Assembly (NCBI GenBank): GCA_035403085.1
Contig: DAONEM010000008.1
Coordinates: 4,066-68,065, forward strand
Origin: JAMOAD01 sp023621955
GTDB lineage: Bacteria > Acidobacteriota > Aminicenantia > JAMOAD01
Length of the DNA stretch: 64,000 nucleotides
Reading direction: 5' to 3'
Under the pieces are notes generated by a model. It did no database searches. It was not told the DNA's origin and was given only the letters and a program-made list of their open reading frames with translations. The position numbers were made by a program, and so were the translations under genes. Position 1 is the first letter of the stretch, and every line of letters begins with the position of its first letter. Positions 42,922-51,057 of this stretch are shown here, in pieces.

Positions 42922-44091
42922 ATGAACGAGTTTGATCGACCCCGCTCCCGCAAGGGAACGGCCTCGGTGAAATGGGATTTTCTCGAGAAAAACTGCGGAG
43001 GAAGCGATCTTCTTCCCCTTTGGGTGGCGGACATGGACTTCCCCTCCCCTCCGGAAGTAGTAGAGGCCCTCACGAAGAGAGCGGAAGAGGGAATCTACGG
43101 CTACACCGACCATAGCGCCGACTACTTTTCCGCCCTGGAGGAGTGGAATCGGAAGCGACACGGATGGCGGTGCGACCCCTCCTGGGTCGTCTCGGTCCCC
43201 GGTGTCGTACCCGCTCTCAACATGGCGGTGAGGGCTTTTACGAAACCGGGAGACAAGGTTCTGGTCCAACGGCCGGTCTACTACCCCTTCATGAACTCGA
43301 TCGAACTGAACGGGGCCCGGGTGATCAACAGCCCTCTCGTCCTTCGGGACAGACGTTACAGGATGGACCCGAAAGACCTTGAAGAGAAACTCTCCGATCC
43401 CCGTTGTCGGATGATGATCCTCTGCAGCCCTCACAACCCGGTCGGCAGGGTTTGGCAAGAGGGTGAGCTCAGGCTCGTCGCCGACCTCTGCCGGGAGAAG
43501 GGGGTGATTCTGGTGAGCGACGAGATCCACTCGGACCTCGTCTTCCCGGGGTTCCGCCACCGTCCCCTCCTGTCGATCGACCCCTCCTATTCGTCCTTCA
43601 CGCTCCTCTGTACCTCCCCCTCGAAGAGTTTCAACCTCGCCGGGTTGCAGTGCGCCAACATGATCGTTCCGGACCCAATACTAAGGAGGGGGATTCTGGA
43701 AGAGAGGGAGCGCCTCGGACTCTTCCTCCCCAACTTCTTTGGGGGTGTCGCCCTGGAGGCGGCCTACCGTTACGGGGAGCCTTGGCTTGAGAGGCTCATG
43801 ACCTATCTCAAGGGGAACCTTGACCTTCTCACGCGTTTCCTGGGCGATAGGCTTCCCGAAGCCATCCTCACGGAGCCCGAGGGGACCTATCTGGCTTGGG
43901 TGGATCTGAGAGGCGTGGAGAGGGATTGGCCTCGGGCGGAGAAGATTCTCCTGGAGAGGGCCAAGGTTGCCTACGATCCGGGGGTCCTCTTCGGCCCCGA
44001 AGGGGAAGGGTATATCCGTATCAACCTGGCTTGTCCTAGATCCTTACTCCAAGAGGCTTTGGAGAGGACGGCCCAGGCTTTCGGGAGGTGA
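42922..44091 (+). CDS. PatB/MalY-type PLP C-S lyase or aminotransferase
   Basis: A 389-residue fold-type I PLP enzyme. The start region LLPLWVADMDFPSPPEV and YGYTD, SPHNPVGRVW, DEIHSDLV and the PLP lysine in TSPSKSFNLAGLQ are signatures of the MalY/PatB subgroup, whose members cleave cystathionine or cysteine. The exact substrate is unproven. TTGGAGG is well placed. The gene is probably monocistronic; a separate promoter for tRNA-Leu follows. Confidence 0.92.
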   Translation: MNEFDRPRSRKGTASVKWDFLEKNCGGSDLLPLWVADMDFPSPPEVVEALTKRAEEGIYGYTDHSADYFSALEEWNRKRHGWRCDPSWVVSVPGVVPALNMAVRAFTKPGDKVLVQRPVYYPFMNSIELNGARVINSPLVLRDRRYRMDPKDLEEKLSDPRCRMMILCSPHNPVGRVWQEGELRLVADLCREKGVILVSDEIHSDLVFPGFRHRPLLSIDPSYSSFTLLCTSPSKSFNLAGLQCANMIVPDPILRRGILEERERLGLFLPNFFGGVALEAAYRYGEPWLERLMTYLKGNLDLLTRFLGDRLPEAILTEPEGTYLAWVDLRGVERDWPRAEKILLERAKVAYDPGVLFGPEGEGYIRINLACPRSLLQEALERTAQAFGR

Positions 44092-44102
44092 GGAGAAGGG
44101 CG

Positions 44103-44131
44103 TTGACAAAGCCCCTCTTTTCGCATAAAAT
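44103..44131 (+). promoter_or_regulatory. Promoter of tRNA-Leu(CAA)
   Basis: TTGACA (44103-44108), 17 bp, TAAAAT (44126-44131). The tRNA begins 16 bp downstream. Confidence 0.8.
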
Positions 44132-44146
44132 TCATAAACGGAATGT

Positions 44147-44231
44147 GCCGAAGTGGTGGAATTGGCAGACGCGTCGGACTCAAAATCCGAAGAGGGTTTC
44201 CCTCGTGTGGGTTCAAGTCCCACCTTCGGCA
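44147..44231 (+). tRNA. tRNA-Leu (anticodon CAA)
   Basis: An 85-nt class II tRNA. Acceptor GCCGAAG pairs with CTTCGGC. The anticodon stem TCGGA/TCCGA encloses CTCAAAA (anticodon CAA), the variable arm is GAGGGTTTCCCTC, and the T-arm is GTGGG-TTCAAGT-CCCAC. CCA is not encoded. Confidence 0.97.
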
Positions 44232-44274
44232 CACCTTTCCTATATGCTTGTCGGCAAGCCCCTTTCGGCTTTGT

Positions 44275-44303
44275 TTGACCGGATTGAAGAAACATGTTAA
44301 TTT
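44275..44303 (+). promoter_or_regulatory. Possible promoter of the carboxyltransferase operon
   Basis: TTGACC (44275-44280), 17 bp, TAATTT (44298-44303). The -10 box is weak. GGGAGG precedes the ATG at 44329. Confidence 0.45.
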
Positions 44304-44328
44304 AGCGATATTCTACGGGAGGTAGTCC

Positions 44329-45879
44329 ATGTCCATAGAGAAGAAACTACTCGACCTGAAGACGAAGAAAGAGCAAGGACTTCAGGGGGGTGGTGAGAAG
44401 AGGATACAGAAGCAGCATGAGCAGGGGAAGCTTACGGCTCGTGAGAGGATCGCTCGGATCGTTGACCCCGGTAGTTTCGAAGAGCTCGATCTCTTCGTCA
44501 CCCACCGTTGCCAAGATTTCGAAATGGCCAAGAACCAGCCGCTTACCGACGGCGTTGTCACCGGATACGGGACCATCAACGGCCGGTTGGTGTTCCTCTA
44601 CGCTCAGGATTTCACAATCTTCGGCGGATCCCTCTCCAAGAGCCACGCGGAGAAGATCGTGAAAGTCATGGAGATGGCCGCCAAGGCAGGCGCCCCTCTC
44701 ATCGGAGTGAACGACTCGGGTGGGGCGAGGATTCAGGAAGGAGTCGACGCTTTGGCCGGATACGCGGATATTTTCCTCCGCAACGTCCTCTACTCCGGCG
44801 TCATCCCCCAGATCTCCCTGATCGTGGGACCCTGCGCCGGTGGCGCGGTCTACTCCCCCGCCATCACAGACTATGTGATGATGGTGGACAAGAGCTCCTA
44901 CATGTTCTTGACCGGGCCCAAGGTCGTCAAGCAGGTTACCTCTGAGGACGTTACCACCGAGCAGCTCGGCGGAGCCACCGTTCATGCCACCAAGAGCGGC
45001 GTGGCCCACCTTGTTTACGCCAGCGAAGACGATGCCGTCGTCGGACTGAAGAAGCTCCTCTCTTTCTTCCCCCAGAACAACGGGGAGAAACCCCCGGTCT
45101 TGCCCTGCCAGGATCCGGCCGAGAGGTTTGAGGAGAAGCTCAACGCCATCGTCCCCGACAACCCCAACAAGCCCTACGACATGAAGGAGATTATCTCGCT
45201 TCTGGTCGACAACGGGGACTTCTTCGAGATTCAGCCGATGTTCGCCCCCAACATCCTCGTCGGTTTCGCCAGGTTCAACGGGAAGAGCGTGGGGATCATC
45301 GCCAACCAGCCCAAGGTCATGGCCGGTGTTCTGGACAACAACGCCTCTATCAAGAGCGCCCGGTTCGTCCGTTTCTGCGATGCCTTTAACATTCCCCTGT
45401 TGATCCTGGAGGATGTCCCCGGCTTCATGCCCGGGACCGGTCAGGAGTACGGCGGGATCATCCGCAACGGCGCCAAACTTCTTTACGCCTTCGCGGAGGC
45501 TACTGTTCCCAAGGTCACCGTGATCGTCCGCAAATCCTATGGCGGAGCCTACTGCGTCATGAACTCCAAGCACATCCGGGGAGACCTTGTCTTTGCCTGG
45601 CCCTCCGCCGAGATCGCCGTCATGGGTCCCGACGGCGCCGTAGAGATCATCTACAGCCAGGAGCTCAAGGACGCCGAAAACAAACCGGCCAAGAAGGAAG
45701 AGCTCAAGAAACTCTACGAAGACCTCTTCGCCAACCCCTACACGGCGGCGCGCAAAGGCTACGTTGATGATGTCATCGAGCCTGCCAACACGCGTTTGCG
45801 CCTCGTGAAGGCCTTCGAGATGCTCGCCGGCAAGAGAGACTCCAACCCCCCGAAGAAGCACGGGAACATACCTCTCTAA
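44329..45879 (+). CDS. mmdA: Carboxyltransferase alpha subunit (methylmalonyl-CoA decarboxylase type)
   Basis: A 516-residue two-crotonase-fold protein that moves CO2 between an acyl-CoA and biotin. Typical segments are LTARERIARIVDPGSFEELD, LIGVNDSGGARIQEGVDALAGY, ILEDVPGFMPGTGQEYGGIIRNGAKLL and AVMGPDGAVEIIY. The following genes encode an OadG-like membrane subunit and a biotin carrier, and no biotin carboxylase is near. This favours methylmalonyl-CoA decarboxylase (a sodium pump) over propionyl-CoA carboxylase. The sodium-translocating beta subunit is not adjacent. The epimerase gene mce lies 2 kb downstream. Confidence 0.88.
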   Translation: MSIEKKLLDLKTKKEQGLQGGGEKRIQKQHEQGKLTARERIARIVDPGSFEELDLFVTHRCQDFEMAKNQPLTDGVVTGYGTINGRLVFLYAQDFTIFGGSLSKSHAEKIVKVMEMAAKAGAPLIGVNDSGGARIQEGVDALAGYADIFLRNVLYSGVIPQISLIVGPCAGGAVYSPAITDYVMMVDKSSYMFLTGPKVVKQVTSEDVTTEQLGGATVHATKSGVAHLVYASEDDAVVGLKKLLSFFPQNNGEKPPVLPCQDPAERFEEKLNAIVPDNPNKPYDMKEIISLLVDNGDFFEIQPMFAPNILVGFARFNGKSVGIIANQPKVMAGVLDNNASIKSARFVRFCDAFNIPLLILEDVPGFMPGTGQEYGGIIRNGAKLLYAFAEATVPKVTVIVRKSYGGAYCVMNSKHIRGDLVFAWPSAEIAVMGPDGAVEIIYSQELKDAENKPAKKEELKKLYEDLFANPYTAARKGYVDDVIEPANTRLRLVKAFEMLAGKRDSNPPKKHGNIPL

Positions 45880-45892
45880 GGGACGGCAAGGA

Positions 45893-46222
45893 ATGCAGAG
45901 TATCGTAGGAATCGCGCTTCTGGCCGTATTTGCGGCGTTGGTTATCTATGTTCTCATCTTTCGGCGACCCCCCAAGGAAGAAGGAGCGGAGGACCCTGTC
46001 CTGACTCCCTCTCTGGATTCCCTCCCCTTGACAAGGGAAGAGGATCCCCCGGTGGAGCCGGAGATTCTGGCCGTGATCACCGCGGTGATCGAAGCCGAGA
46101 CACTGCTTTCTCCGGTTCTCGAAGAGGGCCGGATGACCTTTGATTCCCAGAAATCTCAGAGGGGTTGGTCGGATACCTCCCGGTTGGCCCTCAGACCCTT
46201 CGAAGGAGAGGTGAGAAGATGA
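45893..46222 (+). CDS. OadG/MmdD-like small membrane subunit
   Basis: A 109-residue protein with one N-terminal helix (IVGIALLAVFAALVIYVLIF), an acidic proline-rich linker, and a C-terminal segment (PEILAVITAVIEAE ... GWSDTSRLALRPFEGEV) like the decarboxylase gamma subunit. In the pump the gamma subunit holds the carboxyltransferase to the membrane. The family is weakly conserved, so position between mmdA and the biotin carrier carries much of the call. It overlaps the next gene by ATGA. Confidence 0.75.
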   Translation: MQSIVGIALLAVFAALVIYVLIFRRPPKEEGAEDPVLTPSLDSLPLTREEDPPVEPEILAVITAVIEAETLLSPVLEEGRMTFDSQKSQRGWSDTSRLALRPFEGEVRR

Positions 46223-46725
46223 GAGAGTATACCGTTACAATCAACGAGAAAGATTACAAGGCTAAGGTGGCGGAGATCAACGCCGACCAGGCCGTGATCG
46301 TGATAGATGGTAAAGAGTATAAGGTTGGGTTGAAGGAGATCGGCCGCAAGAAAGACCTCCTTTCCGGAGCCCATCAGAGGGTTGAGTCGGCGCAGGCCCC
46401 TGCGGCCTCTCCCGCCGCCCCCGTGAAGTCTTTGAGCGTGGTCTCCGAGCCCTCCCTTCCGACCCAGAGAGTGGAGAAGGTCGGCGGCGGAGACGGGGCG
46501 ATCGGCTCCCCCCTGCCGGGTCTGATCATCGATGTCCTCGTGAAGGAAGGGGACGCGGTGAAGGCCGGCCAGAACGTTGTCATCATGGAAGCCATGAAGA
46601 TGGAAAACCAGATTCAGTCGCCTTTTGATGGTAAAGTCGCCCGAATCCACGTTCAGAAAGGGAAGAACGTGGTAGAGGGGGATGTCCTCATCGAGATTGC
46701 CCGGCCTCCCCTGACGACACTTTAA
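46219..46725 (+). CDS. Biotin carboxyl carrier protein of the decarboxylase
   Basis: A 168-residue protein. Residues 1-55 form a small N-terminal domain (MREYTVTINEKDYKAKV), then an Ala/Pro linker, and a C-terminal biotinyl domain with the acceptor Lys127 in EAMKMENQ. The carrier shuttles CO2 from the carboxyltransferase. The start at 46219 overlaps the stop of the gamma-like gene; the longer frame from 46165 is unlikely. A hairpin at 46755 closes the unit. Confidence 0.92.
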   Translation: MREYTVTINEKDYKAKVAEINADQAVIVIDGKEYKVGLKEIGRKKDLLSGAHQRVESAQAPAASPAAPVKSLSVVSEPSLPTQRVEKVGGGDGAIGSPLPGLIIDVLVKEGDAVKAGQNVVIMEAMKMENQIQSPFDGKVARIHVQKGKNVVEGDVLIEIARPPLTTL

Positions 46726-46754
46726 AAAAAAGCGGGGAGAACCGGTTTGGTTCG

Positions 46755-46777
46755 GGTTCCGGGGAGCGCCCGGAACC
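46755..46777 (+). terminator. Hairpin between the biotin carrier gene and ftcD
   Basis: GGTTCCGGG-GAGCG-CCCGGAACC is a perfect 9 bp stem with a five-base loop. TCTTCG follows. It may terminate or attenuate transcription before ftcD, which has its own GGGAGG site. Confidence 0.5.
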
Positions 46778-46804
46778 TCTTCGACATAGACCGGGAGGTG
46801 GAAG

Positions 46805-47725
46805 ATGGAAAAAATGATTTCCGCAATCCCCAACTTTTGTGAAGGAAGGAACACCGCCGTCATTGATGAGGTTACCGCGGCACTCCGGCGGGTGGACCAT
46901 CTCTTCGTCTTGGACGTATCCGCCGATCGACTCCGTAACCGAACCGTTTTCTCTCTCATCGGGCCTCAAAGGGCCATCCTGGAGGCAGGAAGGCTTCTCT
47001 ACGGGCTTGCCAGAGAAAAGATCGACATGAGGAAACACCGTGGGGACTACCCCCGGTTGGGTGCCCTGGATGTCTTCCCCATCGTTCCTGTCCAAGAATC
47101 GACGATCCAGGAGGCCGCCAAACTCGCCGAAGAGCTCGGCCGACTTGTGGCCAAAGAGTTCGATGTTCCGGTTTATCTCTTCGGAGAGGCTGCGCGTTCG
47201 CCGCTCCGCAGGGAGGTGGACGCCATCAGGGAAGGGGAGTACGAGGGTCTGGCGCGTAAGCTTCTGGATCCGCAGAACAAACCGGACTATGGCCCGGACA
47301 CCTTCGACCCCACCTTCGGGGCGACCATCATCGGAGCCCGCTTCCCCCTGATAACCTTCATGGCTTTCTTCGATACAAAGGATGAAGAGGCCGTCGCCGC
47401 TATAGCCAAATCGGTTGCCTACGCACACGGAGGGCTCAGCCAGGTAAGGACCTACTACGGAATGGTTCCCGAGCGGGGTGAGGCCCAGGTGACGGTGAAG
47501 ATCGCCAACTATACGGCGACCCCCCTCTACCGTGTGGTCGAGTTGATGAAGGTTGAGGCACGCCGCTTCGGCGTGAGGCTGAAAGGGGTAGACCTGATCG
47601 GTTTGACTCCTCAGTCGGTTCTCGTGGAGGCGGCTCAGTACTACCTCTCTTTGCGCGACTTCACCCCGGACAAACTCCTTGAGACGAGCCTGAAGAAGCA
47701 TCTGCCTAAAGAGAGAAACCTATAA
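46805..47725 (+). CDS. ftcD: Glutamate formimidoyltransferase
   Basis: A 306-residue enzyme that transfers the formimino group of N-formimino-glutamate to tetrahydrofolate in histidine breakdown. Family motifs are AIPNFCEGRN, HRGDYPRLGALDVFPIVPV, REVDAIREGEYEGL and DPTFGATIIGARFPLI. The length fits the stand-alone transferase without the cyclodeaminase domain. No hut genes are near. GGGAGG precedes the ATG. Confidence 0.92.
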   Translation: MEKMISAIPNFCEGRNTAVIDEVTAALRRVDHLFVLDVSADRLRNRTVFSLIGPQRAILEAGRLLYGLAREKIDMRKHRGDYPRLGALDVFPIVPVQESTIQEAAKLAEELGRLVAKEFDVPVYLFGEAARSPLRREVDAIREGEYEGLARKLLDPQNKPDYGPDTFDPTFGATIIGARFPLITFMAFFDTKDEEAVAAIAKSVAYAHGGLSQVRTYYGMVPERGEAQVTVKIANYTATPLYRVVELMKVEARRFGVRLKGVDLIGLTPQSVLVEAAQYYLSLRDFTPDKLLETSLKKHLPKERNL

Positions 47726-47841
47726 CCTGCGGCGGAAAGAGCGGAGGGGATTTAACAAGAGCCCCTTCAGACGGGAGGCCCGAAGAGGCGCAACCAAGCT
47801 CTTGGGGAATCTCCGGATAAAAGAAAAAGGAAGGTGTTGTC

Positions 47842-48237
47842 ATGAAAAAGATCGACCACGTAGGGGTAGCGGTTCCTTCCCTTGCCGAGGCGAAACCCTT
47901 TTACGCAGAGGGTCTCGGCCTCAAACTCCTCGCAGAGGAGGAGGTGGCGGAACAGAGAGTGAGGGTAGCCATGTTCCAGTGTGGCGAGAGCCGTATCGAG
48001 CTTCTGGAGCCGACCTCCCCGGAGAGTCCCATCGCCAAGTTTTTGGAGAAGAAGGGTTCCGGGATCCACCACATCGCCGTCGAAGTGAAAGACGTTGAGG
48101 CTGAGCTCAACGCCCTGCAAGCCCAAGGCGTCAAACTCATCGATACAGTCGCCCGAATCGGCGCCGGCGGCCATAAGATCGCCTTCGTGCACCCCAAGTC
48201 CACCTCCGGCGTTCTGCTGGAGCTGACCCAGAAATAA
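47842..48237 (+). CDS. mce: Methylmalonyl-CoA epimerase
   Basis: A 131-residue vicinal-oxygen-chelate protein with two glyoxalase-like halves. The metal ligands are visible in KIDHVGVAV, GIHHIAVEV and LLELTQ. It interconverts (S)- and (R)-methylmalonyl-CoA and so links the decarboxylase operon upstream to a B12-dependent mutase, which is not in the window. Strong length and motif match. A hairpin follows 8 bp after the stop. Confidence 0.93.
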   Translation: MKKIDHVGVAVPSLAEAKPFYAEGLGLKLLAEEEVAEQRVRVAMFQCGESRIELLEPTSPESPIAKFLEKKGSGIHHIAVEVKDVEAELNALQAQGVKLIDTVARIGAGGHKIAFVHPKSTSGVLLELTQK

Positions 48238-48244
48238 TCAACAG

Positions 48245-48275
48245 GCGTGGCCGGGAAGGGCCTTTCCGGCCATGC
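48245..48275 (+). terminator. Terminator-like hairpin after mce
   Basis: GCGTGGCCGGGAA and TTTCCGGCCATGC form a 13 bp stem (two G-U pairs) around GGGCC. It begins 8 bp after the mce stop. There is no U-tract. Confidence 0.55.
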
Positions 48276-48288
48276 TTCGTACTTCACT

Positions 48289-49134
48289 GTGAAACCTTTC
48301 TATATCCGGATTCCCGAGGGGTCTTCCTTGAGGCTCCAGGAGGCCGTAGCCAGATACCTCCGCTGGGACGCCGAGAGGGCGAGAGAGAGGGTTCTTGCGG
48401 GTGGGGTCTGGTCGGGAAAGAAGAGACTCCTTGACCCGTCGGCGCCGGTGGCGGGATCGCTCCTCACCGTTTACCCCGACGGGAAGAAGAGGTCTCTCTA
48501 TACCCCCTTAGATCCTGAATGGATTCTCTACAGGGACGACTCCCTTCTCGTTGTCTACAAACCTCCCAACTGGGCCGTACATCCGACGCCTATCGAGAAG
48601 GGGTCTCTCCTGACCGCCCTCCGCGAGGCTTTTCCTGAGGAGAGCCTCTTCCCCGGGAACCGGATCGACCTTGAGGCCCACGGACTCGTCTTCTTCCCCC
48701 GCTCCCGCAAGGGTGCCGAACTCTTCAACCGGCTGATCCGGGAGCGGAAGATTGAGAAGTTCTACCTGGCGCTCACGCCGCACATGGGAAACCCACCGGG
48801 GAGCCTCCGCTTCACGAATCCCTTGGAGGGAAAGGAGGCAGAGACGCGGGGCCGTTATCTGGGCGAGACCGCACAAGGTTCTCTCTTCGAAGTCAAGATA
48901 GGGACAGGCCGCTTCCATCAGATCCGGAAGCACTTCGCCCTGAACCTCTCCCCTCTCCTGGGAGAGAAAAAGTACGGCGGCGGCGCCCCTTCCGGTGGAG
49001 AGTTGGCTCTTCTCTGTTACCGGTACCGATGGAGCTACCCCGGTTCCGAAGAGGTTCAGGATGTCTCTTTTATTCCGCCCCGGTTAAAGGAGTGGAAAGC
49101 TCTCTTAACGAGGGGAGAAGGGGATTCGGAGTGA
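48289..49134 (+). CDS. RluA-family pseudouridine synthase
   Basis: A family member of about 281 residues from GTG at 48289; an upstream GTG at 48247 lies in the hairpin and is less likely. No ribosome site is clear at either. The catalytic Asp is in GNRIDLEAHGL (family RxD motif), with VVYKPPNWAVHP before it and GRFHQIRKHFA after it. It modifies an rRNA or tRNA uridine of unknown position. The N-terminal S4-like part is short. The gene ends the 42.9-49.1 kb forward block. Confidence 0.85.
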   Translation: MKPFYIRIPEGSSLRLQEAVARYLRWDAERARERVLAGGVWSGKKRLLDPSAPVAGSLLTVYPDGKKRSLYTPLDPEWILYRDDSLLVVYKPPNWAVHPTPIEKGSLLTALREAFPEESLFPGNRIDLEAHGLVFFPRSRKGAELFNRLIRERKIEKFYLALTPHMGNPPGSLRFTNPLEGKEAETRGRYLGETAQGSLFEVKIGTGRFHQIRKHFALNLSPLLGEKKYGGGAPSGGELALLCYRYRWSYPGSEEVQDVSFIPPRLKEWKALLTRGEGDSE

Positions 49135-49204
49135 GCCTGTCTCCCCGTCGGTAACTCGAACCGGAGCAGGGCGAACGTCGGCTGTAATTCCTTCCCCCTT
49201 TTTT

Positions 49205-49262
49205 AAAAAGGAGTGTCCGTTGTATTCGTTGCATTCCCTCCGCTCTAAAAGGGGAGTGTTCC
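49205..49262 (+). repeat. Dispersed repeat, copy A (paired 21-nt units)
   Basis: AAAAAGGAGTGTCCGTTGTA at 49205-49224, followed by a base shared with copy B, and a degenerate unit AAAAGGGGAGTGTTCC at 49247-49262. The GAGTGT cores are 43 bp apart, the same as in copy B. It lies in the 246 bp gap between the RluA-family gene and the HAD gene; the rest of that gap shows only the -10 box of the HAD gene. Confidence 0.85.
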
Positions 49263-49369
49263 TGGGAATTCGTTTTCATTAAAGGGCAAAGGTCCTTCTC
49301 CCAAGGTGAGGGGGAAGGAGCAGACGAAAGCCGAGGCCTTCCTCCTATCCGTTCCTGGGAAAAGTGAGG

Positions 49370-49375
49370 TAGAAT
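49370..49375 (+). promoter_or_regulatory. -10 box of the HAD gene, leaderless layout
   Basis: TAGAAT is followed by ACCCC and the ATG at 49381. No convincing -35 box lies 16-18 bp upstream and there is no Shine-Dalgarno. Confidence 0.5.
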
Positions 49376-49380
49376 ACCCC

Positions 49381-50073
49381 ATGAGACGTTTGATCCTCTT
49401 CGATATAGACTGTACGCTCCTGAAGGCCGGCGGAGCCGGGCGGCGGGCCATGAGAAAGGCGTTGGCCGAACACCTTGGCGATGGTGAGTACATCGACAGG
49501 GTGAAGTACGACGGCAAGACCGACCCCTTGATCGTTCGGGAGAGCCACGAGGCCTCTCTGACGAAAGAACCCCTCTCTCAGGAGCTACAGGAGAGAATCC
49601 TGAGCGCCTATCTCCTTTACCTTGAGGAGAACCTGAGGAGCGAAACCGGCGCTACCCTCATGCCCGGAATCCTTCCCCTCCTCGAGTCTCTCCGCCGGGA
49701 GAGGGAGGTGACACTGGGACTTCTGACCGGGAACATGGAGAGGGGGGGAAGGCTTAAACTTGGCCTCTTCCACCTCAACGGCTTCTTTCCCTTCGGCGCC
49801 TTCGGGAGCGACCATTGGAACCGGAACCTCCTCCTCCCCATCGCCTGGGAGAGGGCCGAGAGGTCGACGGGGCACTCCTTCTCCCCGCGGGAGACCGTGA
49901 TCGTCGGGGACTCAATCCACGATGTGGCCTGCGTTAAACCCTACGGTGCCAAGGTTCTCGCCGTGGCGACGGGGAGCACTCCTTCCGGCGCCTTGTTGGC
50001 GGGAGACCCGGATGGGCTGATGGAGAGCCTGGAGATGACCGATAAAGCAGTGGAGGTGCTTTTAACGCTATGA
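49381..50073 (+). CDS. HAD-superfamily hydrolase (phosphoglycolate phosphatase-like)
   Basis: A 230-residue phosphatase. Motif I is DIDCTLL (Asp8 nucleophile, Asp10), with Cys where Gly is usual. Motif II is LLTGNM, and motif IV VIVGDSIHDVACVKPYGA. A helical cap lies between motifs I and II as in subfamily IA. The substrate is unknown. The frame is open from 49306, but the ATG at 49381 gives the normal N-terminus immediately after a -10 box. It overlaps the AraC-type gene by ATGA. Confidence 0.88.
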   Translation: MRRLILFDIDCTLLKAGGAGRRAMRKALAEHLGDGEYIDRVKYDGKTDPLIVRESHEASLTKEPLSQELQERILSAYLLYLEENLRSETGATLMPGILPLLESLRREREVTLGLLTGNMERGGRLKLGLFHLNGFFPFGAFGSDHWNRNLLLPIAWERAERSTGHSFSPRETVIVGDSIHDVACVKPYGAKVLAVATGSTPSGALLAGDPDGLMESLEMTDKAVEVLLTL

Positions 50074-51053
50074 GCGGGAGCGATAGCAGGCCCCTCCTTT
50101 CTGGGGAAAACGCCAGGAAGGAGTACATCCGGAGAATCAACCTGGTCTTGGACTACATAGAGGGCCATCTGGACGGCGACCTCTCCCTCACCAAGCTGGC
50201 CTCGGTGGCCGCTTTTTCCCCCTTTCATTTCCACAGGCTCTTCGCCCTCTTCATCGGGGAACCTCTGAACCGGTACATCGGGAGAATCCGCCTGGAGAGG
50301 GCCGCCAATCGTCTCACCTGTGACGCTGAAACGAGCGTTACCTCCGTAGCCTTGAACTGCGGTTATTCAGGCTCTTCGGCCTTCGCCAGGGCTTTCAAGG
50401 CTCACTTCGGTGTCTCTCCCAGGGAGTGGAGGGCCCGCAAGATCGGTATAGGGGAAAGCAAGTGGTGCCAACGGAAAGGCAATATCTGGCAAGAACCTCA
50501 AGGAAAGGTTGTCTATAATTACTCCAGTAAATTGATCGAATGGAGGATCACCATGACCAACCTTTCGGAAACAAAGATCACCGTCGAGAACCTGGAGCCC
50601 ATGGAAGTCGCCTACATCCGGCATATCGGCCCCTACAAGGGGGACGAAGCGCTCTTCCGAGAGCTCTTCTCCAAACTCATGAGGTGGGCGGGGACCAGAG
50701 GCCTCATCCACTTCCCGCAGACCCTCATGCTCGCCGTCTACCACGATGATCCCGATCTCACCGACGAGAACGCCTTGAGGCTCAGCTGTTGCATTACCGT
50801 TCCCGCCGGGACCGAGGGGGGCGGCGAGATCGGTACCATGAAGCTTCCCGGAGGACTCTACGCGGTCGGTCACTTCGACATTGCTTCCGAGCAGTTCGGG
50901 GAGGCCTGGAAGGGGCTCTGCTCCCTATGGCTCCCCCAGAGCGGGTACCAGGTCGACGACAGGCTCAGCTTTGAGATCTACAGGAACGACCCCGACCAAC
51001 ACCCCCAACACCACCACATCGTCGATATTTGCATGCCTGTCAGGCCTCTCTGA
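50070..51053 (+). CDS. AraC-type regulator with C-terminal GyrI-like domain
   Basis: A 327-residue protein. Residues 15-125 hold the two helix-turn-helix units of AraC (LSLTKLASVAAFSPFHFHRLF and VTSVALNCGYSGSSAFARAFKAHFGVSP). Residues 162-327 form a GyrI-like small-molecule-binding domain (VAYIRHIGPYKGDE, GGLYAVGHFDI, FEIYRND). This is the Rob/BmrR-like layout, in which ligand binding tunes a multidrug response; an efflux operon lies 1 kb downstream. A second start at 50553 with its own TGGAGG could give the free ligand domain. Confidence 0.9.
   Translation: MSGSDSRPLLSGENARKEYIRRINLVLDYIEGHLDGDLSLTKLASVAAFSPFHFHRLFALFIGEPLNRYIGRIRLERAANRLTCDAETSVTSVALNCGYSGSSAFARAFKAHFGVSPREWRARKIGIGESKWCQRKGNIWQEPQGKVVYNYSSKLIEWRITMTNLSETKITVENLEPMEVAYIRHIGPYKGDEALFRELFSKLMRWAGTRGLIHFPQTLMLAVYHDDPDLTDENALRLSCCITVPAGTEGGGEIGTMKLPGGLYAVGHFDIASEQFGEAWKGLCSLWLPQSGYQVDDRLSFEIYRNDPDQHPQHHHIVDICMPVRPL
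50514..50546 (+). promoter_or_regulatory. Possible internal promoter and ribosome site for a free GyrI-like domain
   Basis: TATAAT at 50514-50519, then TGGAGG at 50541-50546 and an in-frame ATG at 50553, exactly at the linker between the DNA-binding and GyrI-like domains. The -35 region is weak. The product would be 166 residues. Confidence 0.45.
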
Positions 51054-51057
51054 AGGG

